64,000 bases of DNA from assembly GCF_002890895.1 (NCBI RefSeq), contig NZ_POUL01000002.1:186001-250000 (forward strand). The letters run 5' to 3'. Origin of the DNA: Stutzerimonas stutzeri (GTDB lineage: Bacteria; Pseudomonadota; Gammaproteobacteria; Pseudomonadales; Pseudomonadaceae). This document shows positions 8,574 through 15,703 of the stretch, in pieces. Position numbers and translations under genes: made by a program. The number at the start of each line of letters is the position of its first letter. Positions within the stretch are counted from its first letter, which is position 1. The notes below the pieces were generated by a model. It was not told the origin of the DNA, did no database searches, and was given only the letters and a program-made list of their open reading frames with translations.

Positions 8574-10433
8574 TTAGCGTTTGGCGGTCTGCTTGTCCCA
8601 ACTCGGGATCCGGAACGCCCAGAACGAGCCGCCTTGCGCAACAGGCTTGGTCAGTGCAGCCATGTCACCGCCCCACAGCGGTACGGCGCCTCCGTAGCCG
8701 ACGGTCACACCGATGAATTGCTCACCGTCTTGCTCCCAGGTGATGGGCGGGGCGATGATTCCGCTGCCGGTCTGAAATTTCCACAGCTCTTCGCCGGTTT
8801 TGGCGTTGAAGGCTTTCAGGTAACCATCACCGGTCCCGGTGAATACCAGGTTGCCCTTAGTGGCAAGCACGCCCGCCCAGAGCGGCAGCGATTCCTTGTG
8901 CTCCCAGGCAACCTTGCCCGTGGTGGGGTCCATGGCGCGAAGAATGCCGACGTGATCGTCGTACATGCGCTTGATGCGAAAGCCCTGACCGAGATAGGCA
9001 TTACCCTTCTTGTAGCTGACCTCTTCGGTCCAGTAGTCCTCTTTCCAATGGTTGGCCGGCACGTAGAACAGTCCTGTGTCCTGACTGTAGGCCATGGGAT
9101 TCCAGTTTTTGCCGCCGAGAAATGGCGGCGAAACCTCCACTGATTTGCCATGCGCTTCGCCTGGCTCGGGCATGGGTGGGCGCTGGCCTTCGTTCTCGAC
9201 AGGCCGACCGGTCTTCAGGTCGATGTGGCTGGCCCAGGTGATGTTGTCGACAAAAGGAAAGGCGTTCTGCAGCTTGCCATCCTCGCGATCGACCACGTAG
9301 AAGAAGCCATTGCGGTCAGCGTGGGCCGTCGCCTTGACGGTTTTTCCGTCCTTGTTTTTGTAATCGAACAGCACCAGCTCGTTGTTGCCGGAGAAGTCCC
9401 AGGCATCGTTCGGTGTGTGCTGATAGAACCACTTCACTTCGCCCGTGGTGGCGTCCACACCGACCTGCCCGGAGGTATAGAGGCTGTCGTAGTCTTTCGG
9501 CTCGCCGCCGTCAGCGGTACGCGCCCAACCGTTCCAGGGCGCCGGGTTTCCCGCACCGACGATAATTGTGTTGGTCTCGGCATCGAAGCTCGCACTCTGC
9601 CAAGGCGCGCCGCCACCCTGGCTCCAGGCTTCCTTCTTGCCAGTGGGTGAATTGGGATCATCGGGCCAGGAGGGCGCCTTTACGTCCCCGGTCGGTGTGC
9701 TGTCTTTGCCGTTGAGACGACCCACATGGCCCTCGACGAAGGGACGCATCCAGACTTCCTCGCCGGTGTCCGGATCGCGGGCGAACAGCTTGCCGACTAT
9801 TCCGAATTCGTCGCCCGAGCTGCCATGAATCAACAGCACCTTGCCGCTTTTCTGGTCTTTGATCAGAGTTGGTGCGCCGGTCATGGTGTAACCCGCGCCG
9901 TGGTCACCGAACTTCTTCTTCCAGACGACCTTGCCAGTGTCCTTGTTTAAGGCGACTACCTGGGCATCCAGCGTGCCGAAGTAGATCTTGTCGCCATAGA
10001 TCGCCGCGCCTCGATTGACCACGTCACAGCAGGGGCGAATGTCCGCGGGCAGGCGGTGGGCGTAGCTCCAGAGACGTTTGCCGGTACGCGAATCGAGCGC
10101 GAACACGCGTGAGTACGAACCGGTCACGTAGATGACCCCATCGTGCACGATCGCCTGGGACTCCTGTCCTCGCTGCTTTTCATCACCGAACGAAAACGAC
10201 CAGGCCGGCGTTAGCTTGAACACGTTTTCATCATTTACCTGTTGCAGCGGGCTCCAGCGCTGGGCGTTGGTACCCAGGCCGTACTGCAATACGTTTTCGG
10301 TCGAGAGGTGATCGTTGGCTATGTCTTCCCAGGTGACGTTCTTGGCAGCTGCCAAGCCGCTCAGAGCTAGACCGCCAATCAGAACCGCGATGGCGAGAGG
10401 GCGTTTATTGCCCAGGGTGGCTGTTGTTGTCAT
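8574..10433 (-). CDS. pedE: calcium-type PQQ alcohol dehydrogenase (PedE/ExaA-like)
   Basis: A 619-residue quinoprotein with signal peptide (LAIAVLIGGLALSGLAAA), eight-bladed propeller W-motifs, the vicinal disulfide Cys135-Cys136 (RPCCDVVNRG) and catalytic Asp346 in WDFSGNNE. The residue two after the catalytic Asp is Ser348, the state seen in calcium enzymes, not the extra Asp of lanthanide enzymes. It oxidises primary alcohols such as ethanol to aldehydes in the periplasm and passes electrons to a cytochrome c. ATG 10433 is preceded by AAGGGA. It is divergent from its likely electron acceptor, the cytochrome gene at 10759. Orthologues are exaA (P. aeruginosa) and pedE/qedH (P. putida). Confidence 0.93.
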   Translation of the reverse strand: MTTTATLGNKRPLAIAVLIGGLALSGLAAAKNVTWEDIANDHLSTENVLQYGLGTNAQRWSPLQQVNDENVFKLTPAWSFSFGDEKQRGQESQAIVHDGVIYVTGSYSRVFALDSRTGKRLWSYAHRLPADIRPCCDVVNRGAAIYGDKIYFGTLDAQVVALNKDTGKVVWKKKFGDHGAGYTMTGAPTLIKDQKSGKVLLIHGSSGDEFGIVGKLFARDPDTGEEVWMRPFVEGHVGRLNGKDSTPTGDVKAPSWPDDPNSPTGKKEAWSQGGGAPWQSASFDAETNTIIVGAGNPAPWNGWARTADGGEPKDYDSLYTSGQVGVDATTGEVKWFYQHTPNDAWDFSGNNELVLFDYKNKDGKTVKATAHADRNGFFYVVDREDGKLQNAFPFVDNITWASHIDLKTGRPVENEGQRPPMPEPGEAHGKSVEVSPPFLGGKNWNPMAYSQDTGLFYVPANHWKEDYWTEEVSYKKGNAYLGQGFRIKRMYDDHVGILRAMDPTTGKVAWEHKESLPLWAGVLATKGNLVFTGTGDGYLKAFNAKTGEELWKFQTGSGIIAPPITWEQDGEQFIGVTVGYGGAVPLWGGDMAALTKPVAQGGSFWAFRIPSWDKQTAKR

Positions 10434-10558
10434 GGTTGGTATCCCTTGGTCGATTCGGACGAGGCCGACCGCTCGCTGCGCAGCGAGCGGCTGGTCAGGC
10501 GATTCGATTATTGGGACGGTGCCGCGACGGCTGATACGGAAAAGCTCCCGCTGATTCA

Positions 10559-10570
10559 GGGAAAACTTCC
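10559..10570. promoter_or_regulatory. GGAAAACTTCC inverted repeat at pedE
   Basis: GGGAAAACTTCC is identical to the core of the larger palindrome at 21957-21973 before pedH and close to GGAATACTTCC at 27142-27152 before pqqA. It lies 126 bases upstream of the pedE start. Confidence 0.5.
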
Positions 10571-10631
10571 TAATACGGCTGTATTTTCGGCCTGCTACCT
10601 GTGTGCCGCATCGGTGTTGCACGAGGCCCTA

Positions 10632-10647
10632 CTACCAAGGGAGGAGA
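10632..10647 (+). promoter_or_regulatory. CTACCAA box at pedE/pedF
   Basis: CTACCAAGGGAGGAGA is identical over 16 bases to the sequence at 21882-21897. It ends 111 bases before the cytochrome start. Likely operator or activator site of the alcohol regulon. Confidence 0.55.
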
Positions 10648-10758
10648 CTCCGACAACCAAAGCAGGATTCTGCCATCCGGGCGCAATGCCCAAGATGACC
10701 ACCATGCGCTCCTAGTGGGGCTGCCTTGCTCAGGTATTCGAACTCAACGGTGGTAGTC

Positions 10759-11196
10759 ATGAATAATAAAACTGAACTGCGTGCGCTCTTTGCTGCTGGT
10801 CTGCTCGGCTTCGCCGGCTTTGCCTTTGCCCATGGCGATGTCACGCCGCAAACGGTGCAAACCAAAGGGCTGACGCCGCTAGGCGAAGAGTGGGTTGATG
10901 AAAACCCCTACCGCGCGCCCAGCGAAGATCATGACAAAGCTGTTGAAATCGGTTCCTCGGCCTACAACCAGAACTGCGCGCGCTGCCATGGCCTTGAGGC
11001 AATCTCTGGCGGCATCGCACCCGATCTGCGTGAGCTTGAAGCGGACTACGATGGTGATGAGTGGTTCAAGGAACGTGTAATCAACGGTGCCGTTCGAGAC
11101 GGTGCCGTCTACATGCCGCGCATGGCCGACTACCTCAGCCAGGAAGCGCTCTGGGCGATCCGTACCTACATCGAAAGTGAAGCTGCCAAGCGGTGA
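10759..11196 (+). CDS. pedF: cytochrome c550, electron acceptor of PQQ-ADH
   Basis: A 145-residue periplasmic c-type cytochrome with a signal peptide (LFAAGLLGFAGFAFAHG), one heme site CARCH and a distal ligand candidate in GAVYMPRMADYLSQ. It corresponds to ExaB/PedF, which takes electrons from the quinoprotein ethanol dehydrogenase. ATG 10759 fits the signal peptide; an earlier ATG at 10726 would add 11 residues. It is divergent from pedE and its stop nearly touches the binding protein gene that follows, so the two are one operon. Confidence 0.9.
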   Translation: MNNKTELRALFAAGLLGFAGFAFAHGDVTPQTVQTKGLTPLGEEWVDENPYRAPSEDHDKAVEIGSSAYNQNCARCHGLEAISGGIAPDLRELEADYDGDEWFKERVINGAVRDGAVYMPRMADYLSQEALWAIRTYIESEAAKR

Positions 11197-11201
11197 TCAT
11201 C

Positions 11202-12101
11202 ATGCGCCAGTTGCTTGCAGGGCTCTGCTTGTTGATGGCTTGCGCGCTGGCACAGGCGGAAGTAGTGAAGGTGCGTGCGTTCGATGACATCATCGATTCG
11301 GGCGTACTCAAGGTGGCGATGTATGAAAACTTCCCACCCTACAGCTTCATGGCCGATGGCAAGCCGCGTGGGGTCGACTTCGACCTCGCGCAAAAACTGG
11401 CGTCCAAGCTTGGGCTAAAGATCGAAGTTTTGTGGGTAACGCCAGACGAGACGCTGGATGACGACCTGCGCAACTTCATCTGGAAAGGGCATTACCTGAG
11501 ACCGAACGTACTGGCCGACGTGATGATGCGCGTGCCCTACGATCGCGAGTTCTCCTACAAGCAGAACGAGCTGGGCGAGCTGATCAACGAGCTGGTGGTC
11601 ATGTTTGGTCCGTACCAGCGTGAGCGCTGGCAGTCGGCCTATGACGATCGCCGCCTGGAAGATCTCTCCAGTGTGGCCGTGTTCCGCTACCACCCGGTCG
11701 GGGTTGAAGTGGAGAGTGTTCCCTCGTTCTATTTGTCGTCGGTGTTCAACGGCAGCATCGCCAAGATGCTGCATCACTACCCGACAGCACAGGCTGCATT
11801 CGCAGCGATGCAGGCCGGAGAAGTTGACGCGACGATGGCCATGCGCGGCGAGATCGACTGGATGCTCGGGCAGGCCAATGACAGTCATCTCAAACCTGCA
11901 GAAAACGCCTATCCGAACATGGGCAAGCAGGTCTGGGAGCTGGGTATGGCCGTGCACGAATCCAATCGGCAACTGGCCTATGCGCTCGAGGGCGAGCTGG
12001 AGGGCCTGGTCAAAGACGGTGCTGTTGAAGCGATCTATGCCGACTACGGGCTGCGCTATGAACTGCCCGAGCTGTATCAGGTGCAGCTGGGCGAGAACTG
12101 A
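11202..12101 (+). CDS. pedG: periplasmic type II binding protein, PedG/MoxJ-like
   Basis: A 299-residue exported protein: signal peptide (QLLAGLCLLMACALAQA), then a type II solute-binding fold (SGVLKVAMYENFPPYSFMADGKPRGVDFDLAQKLA). Proteins of this kind follow the cytochrome in quinoprotein dehydrogenase operons (MoxJ/XoxJ, PedG) and are thought to help the dehydrogenase mature or interact with its partner; a transport role has not been shown. ATG 11202 is chosen; a GTG at 11193 overlapping the cytochrome stop is possible. Confidence 0.85.
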   Translation: MRQLLAGLCLLMACALAQAEVVKVRAFDDIIDSGVLKVAMYENFPPYSFMADGKPRGVDFDLAQKLASKLGLKIEVLWVTPDETLDDDLRNFIWKGHYLRPNVLADVMMRVPYDREFSYKQNELGELINELVVMFGPYQRERWQSAYDDRRLEDLSSVAVFRYHPVGVEVESVPSFYLSSVFNGSIAKMLHHYPTAQAAFAAMQAGEVDATMAMRGEIDWMLGQANDSHLKPAENAYPNMGKQVWELGMAVHESNRQLAYALEGELEGLVKDGAVEAIYADYGLRYELPELYQVQLGEN

Positions 12102-12268
12102 CGTCCAACGGTAAACCGTTGCTTCGATTGATATCGCCGTCCTCATGGCGCTGTACAGGTGGCTTCAACCGCACGCTGCCAGGTGTTGGGTTGAAGCTGC
12201 GCTTAAGCACATTCGGCCAGGCCGATGCGAGTGCATGAGCCAGCCGAGTCGTTTAAAAAATACGCTTT

Positions 12269-12310
12269 CTTTACGCCGCTGCGCTGAAGGCGCAATCGAA
12301 TCTTTACGCC
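12269..12310 (+). promoter_or_regulatory. TCTTTACGCC direct repeats before kdp
   Basis: TCTTTACGCC occurs at 12269-12278 and again at 12301-12310, start to start 32 bases, about three helical turns. It sits 55-96 bases before kdpF. KdpE is known to bind T-rich TTTACA-like sequences upstream of kdpFABC in E. coli, so this is a candidate KdpE operator. Confidence 0.45.
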
Positions 12311-12364
12311 CCTCGCTCTGAAACTCTCCGTACCGCACTTATGCGACCTACGGAGCTGATCCCC

Positions 12365-12454
12365 ATGACATTTCTCGACGGGCTATCGCTGGCCTTGGCC
12401 ATAGCCCTGTTCATTTATCTCCTGGTTGCGCTGCTGCGCGCCGAACGCAGCTAG
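12365..12454 (+). CDS. kdpF: KdpF, small Kdp subunit
   Basis: A 29-residue single membrane helix protein (MTFLDGLSLALAIALFIYLL then VALLRAERS) starting at ATG 12365 and ending eight bases before kdpA. Length, sequence and position match KdpF, the lipid-like stabilising subunit of the KdpFABC potassium pump. Confidence 0.85.
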   Translation: MTFLDGLSLALAIALFIYLLVALLRAERS

Positions 12455-12462
12455 GAGAGCCA

Positions 12463-14160
12463 ATGAACACTCACGATTACTGGATGATCGCGGCGTTCTT
12501 CGCGCTGGTCCTGATACCTGCCCCTTGGTTGGGACGCTACCTGTTTCGAGCCATGGAGGGTGAACGTACTTGGTTGACGCCTGTTCTCGGCCCGATCGAG
12601 CGCATCTGCTACCGCTCCGCCGGGATTGACGAACACAGCGAGCAGGACTGGAAAACCTACAGCCTGGCGTTACTGGCGTTGACTGCTGTGAGCCTGGTAT
12701 CGCTGTTCACGATGCTCATGTTGCAAGCCAGGCTTCCGCTCAACCCGCAAGCGGTGCCGGGCATGGCGTGGGACCTTGCCCTCAATACCGCTGTGAGCTT
12801 CGTGACCAATACCAACTGGCAAGCCTACAGCGGCGAAGCCCAGCTCAGCCATTTCAGCCAGATGGTCGGCCTTGGCGTGCAGAACTTCGTCAGTCCGGCA
12901 GTGGGTCTGGCTGTGTTGGTGGTGTTTTGTCGCGCGCTATCACGCCGTTCGGCGAAGGCAATCGGAAATTTCTGGGTCGATCTGACCCGAGCAGTGCTTT
13001 ATTGCCTGTTGCCGTTCTGCGTCGTGCTTGCGCTGGTTCTGGTCTGGCAGGGGGTGCCGCAGAGTTTTGCGAGTTACGTTCAGGCAGTCACGCTGCACGG
13101 CGGCGAGCAGACCATTCCGCTGGGGCCAGCGGCCAGCCAGATCGCAATCAAGCAACTGGGTACCAACGGCGGCGGCTTCTTCGGCGTCAACTCGGCGCAT
13201 CCCTTCGAGAACCCGACCGCCTGGAGCAACCTGTTCGAGATGGTCTCGATCATCTTGATTCCCACCGCGCTGGTCTTCATGTTCGGCCATTACGTACGAG
13301 ACCTGCGGCAGAGCCGGGCCATTCTTGCCTGCATGCTGACCGTGTTCGTCCTGGGCCTTGGCGTCACGCTGGTCGCCGAGCATCAAGAGAATCCAATGCT
13401 GTCCGGTCTGGCGGTTGAGCAGGTCGGGTCGATGGAGGGCAAGGAGAGCCGACTCGGTATCGCGGCCTCGGCGCTATGGGCGACAACAACCAGCGCGGCG
13501 TCCAATGGCTCTGTCAACGCTATGCATGACAGCTTCAGCGCGCTGGGCGGCATGGTGCCTCTGGTCAATATGATGCTGGGCGAAATCATCTTTGGCGGCG
13601 TCGGCGCCGGGCTGTACGGCATGTTGCTGTTTGTGCTGATCACGGTGTTCCTGGCTGGTCTGATGATCGGGCGCACGCCGGAATATCTGGGCAAGAAACT
13701 TGAAGCGCGAGAGGTTCGGCTGCTGGTCGCAACGCTGCTGGTGATGCCGGTGGGTGTTCTTGTGCTCACGGCTCTCGGCGTCAGTCTTTCAGGTCCTGCC
13801 GAGTCGATCACCAATCCTGGGCCGCACGGCCTCAGCCAAATTCTTTACGCGTATACCTCCGGCACTGGAAACAACGGATCGGCCTTCGCCGGGTTTGGCG
13901 CGGCCACGCCTTACCACAACCTCATGATCGCGTTCGCCATGCTACTGGGCCGCTTTGGTTTCATCCTGCCGGTGCTTGCCATTGCCGGTGGCCTTGCGGC
14001 CAAGAACCGTGCGCCGGTCGACGCAAACAGTTTCCCCACCCACGGGCCCCTGTTCGTGATCCTGCTGACGCTGGTGATTCTGCTCGTCGGCGGGCTCACG
14101 TTTCTGCCTGCGCTGGCACTCGGGCCGGTCGCCGAACATTTCTTGCTGCAAGGCTTCTGA
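12463..14160 (+). CDS. kdpA: KdpA potassium-translocating subunit
   Basis: 565 residues, full length for KdpA. Ten or so membrane helices and the four pore-loop filters are visible: SFVTNTNWQAYSGE, GTNGGGFFGVNSAHPFENPT, TSAASNGSVNAM and GTGNNGSAFAGFG. KdpA is the channel-like subunit that selects potassium in the KdpFABC P-type ATPase. GGAGAGCC precedes its ATG. The frame is intact although its partner kdpB is fused and truncated, so a working pump is doubtful. Confidence 0.95.
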   Translation: MNTHDYWMIAAFFALVLIPAPWLGRYLFRAMEGERTWLTPVLGPIERICYRSAGIDEHSEQDWKTYSLALLALTAVSLVSLFTMLMLQARLPLNPQAVPGMAWDLALNTAVSFVTNTNWQAYSGEAQLSHFSQMVGLGVQNFVSPAVGLAVLVVFCRALSRRSAKAIGNFWVDLTRAVLYCLLPFCVVLALVLVWQGVPQSFASYVQAVTLHGGEQTIPLGPAASQIAIKQLGTNGGGFFGVNSAHPFENPTAWSNLFEMVSIILIPTALVFMFGHYVRDLRQSRAILACMLTVFVLGLGVTLVAEHQENPMLSGLAVEQVGSMEGKESRLGIAASALWATTTSAASNGSVNAMHDSFSALGGMVPLVNMMLGEIIFGGVGAGLYGMLLFVLITVFLAGLMIGRTPEYLGKKLEAREVRLLVATLLVMPVGVLVLTALGVSLSGPAESITNPGPHGLSQILYAYTSGTGNNGSAFAGFGAATPYHNLMIAFAMLLGRFGFILPVLAIAGGLAAKNRAPVDANSFPTHGPLFVILLTLVILLVGGLTFLPALALGPVAEHFLLQGF

Positions 14161-14168
14161 GGAGCGTC

Positions 14169-15698
14169 ATGATGAACGTCCATCAAACGGCACTCGAGGG
14201 TGCCGAGCAAACCACCGCCACGTCCTTCGCTTCGTTATGCAAGCCTGCGCTGCGCCAGGCCTTCATCAAGCTTGATCCACGGACGTTGGCACGTTCGCCG
14301 GTGATGCTGGTGGTAGAACTCACCGCGGTGCTGACCAGCGTGCTGTGCCTGCTGCCCAACGCGGCGGTCAGCACGGGTGTCGCTGTACAGATCGCACTCT
14401 GGTTGTGGTTCACGGTGCTCTTTGCCAACTTTGCCGAGGCGCTGGCTGAAGGCCGCGGCAAAGCACGCGCGGATAGCCTGAAAGCGGGATCGCAGGGGCT
14501 GGAGGCGCATTTGCGCACGGAGACCGGCGCGTTCCGGAGCGTTGCCGCCGGCAGCTTGCGCCGCGGAGACGTGGTGAGAGTCGAGGCCGGTGAACTGATC
14601 CCCGGCGATGGCGAAGTCATCAAGGGCATCGCCGCCGTCAACGAGGCAGCGATTACCGGTGAATCGGCCCCGGTTATCCGCGAATCGGGCGGCGACCGCT
14701 CGGCGGTCACCGGCAATACGCGCGTGGTCTCCGACTGGTTGCTTGTGCGTATCAGCAGCGATCCCGGCGAGTCCACACTGGACCGTATGATCGCGCTGGT
14801 GGAAGGCGCCAAACGACAGAAGACACCCAACGAGGTTGCGCTCGACGTTTTGCTGATCGGGCTCACGCTGATCTTTCTTGTCGTGGTTGCCACGCTGCAA
14901 CCCTTTGCACGGTTCGCAGGCGGGGATCTCCCGCTGGTGTACCTGGTGGCGCTGCTGGTCACGCTCATTCCTACCACCATTGGTGGTCTGCTTTCTGCCA
15001 TCGGGATCGCCGGCATGGACCGGCTGGTGCGGCTCAACGTCATCGCCAAGTCTGGACGGGCAGTGGAGGCCGCCGGCGATGTTCAGGTGTTGCTGCTAGA
15101 CAAGACCGGCACCATCACCTTTGGCAATCGTCGTTGCACGGCCATGTTCAAGGCGCCAGGCGTTTCATCGACCGAGCTCTCATGGGCAGCGCTGCTCTCG
15201 TCGCTGGCCGACGACACGGCAGAAGGCAAATCCATCGTTGAATATCTGCGCGGCCTTGACCCGGTAAAGGCGCCGGCTGGGCATGAAGTGGCCGGTATCC
15301 CGTTCACTGCCGAAACCCGTTTGTCGGGTGCGGATCATGAGGGTCACTGCTACCGCAAAGGCGCTGTCGATGCCGTGCTGGGTTATCTGGCCCCCAGCAA
15401 CCCGCAGTTGGTCGATCAGGCCCGCGAGCGCGTCAGCGAGTGGAACGGCACGGCACAACAGCCCGTGCCGATGGAGTTGGTGACGACGTCTGGCAGCGGC
15501 CTGGATCCGCACCTCACCTTGGCCGCCGCGAAGTTTCAGGCTGTCCGTGTCGCTGCCGCTCGAGGGGTCTCTGAGCAAGCGCTGGATCGCCTGATTCAGG
15601 CGCAGCTGACGACGCCTCTTGTAGGCCCCGCGATCGTCAACGTACTGGCTCTGAACCTCGCCCTGGCGGACAATCCGCAGCCTGATTCCGGCGAGTGA
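14169..15698 (+). CDS. kdpB: KdpB-KdpC in-frame fusion (deletion remnant)
   Basis: 509 residues, while KdpB is normally about 680-690. Residues 1 to about 407 are KdpB: TGESAPV, DKTGTIT with phospho-acceptor Asp311, and Lys397 in YRKGAVDAV of the nucleotide pocket. From about residue 409 (SNPQLVDQARERV, then QPVPMELVTTSGSGLDPHL and PAIVNVLALNLALAD) the text is the C-terminal half of KdpC. Missing are the KdpB hinge motif GDGxNDAP, its last membrane helices, and the KdpC N-terminal membrane anchor, together roughly 1.2 kb. The frame stays open. The product cannot be a complete KdpB or KdpC, so the pump is probably dead. Assembly error is the main alternative. Confidence 0.85.
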   Translation: MMNVHQTALEGAEQTTATSFASLCKPALRQAFIKLDPRTLARSPVMLVVELTAVLTSVLCLLPNAAVSTGVAVQIALWLWFTVLFANFAEALAEGRGKARADSLKAGSQGLEAHLRTETGAFRSVAAGSLRRGDVVRVEAGELIPGDGEVIKGIAAVNEAAITGESAPVIRESGGDRSAVTGNTRVVSDWLLVRISSDPGESTLDRMIALVEGAKRQKTPNEVALDVLLIGLTLIFLVVVATLQPFARFAGGDLPLVYLVALLVTLIPTTIGGLLSAIGIAGMDRLVRLNVIAKSGRAVEAAGDVQVLLLDKTGTITFGNRRCTAMFKAPGVSSTELSWAALLSSLADDTAEGKSIVEYLRGLDPVKAPAGHEVAGIPFTAETRLSGADHEGHCYRKGAVDAVLGYLAPSNPQLVDQARERVSEWNGTAQQPVPMELVTTSGSGLDPHLTLAAAKFQAVRVAAARGVSEQALDRLIQAQLTTPLVGPAIVNVLALNLALADNPQPDSGE

Positions 15699-15703
15699 AA
15701 TGA

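Larger units (their letters stand above)
10434..10758. promoter_or_regulatory. pedE/pedF divergent intergenic region
   Basis: These 325 bases hold no gene. They carry GGGAAAACTTCC at 10559-10570 and CTACCAAGGGAGGAGA at 10632-10647. Both elements recur, with nearly the same spacing, upstream of pedH. No convincing -35/-10 pair was fixed by eye. Confidence 0.6.

Noticed and set aside
10434..10622. N-terminal extension of the PedE frame
   Set aside because: It would remove the signal peptide from the N-terminus and swallow the GGAAAACTTCC element.
12162..12199. GCTTCAACC/GGTTGAAGC inverted repeat after the PedG-like gene
   Set aside because: The loop is about 20 bases and no T-run follows, so I do not call it a terminator.
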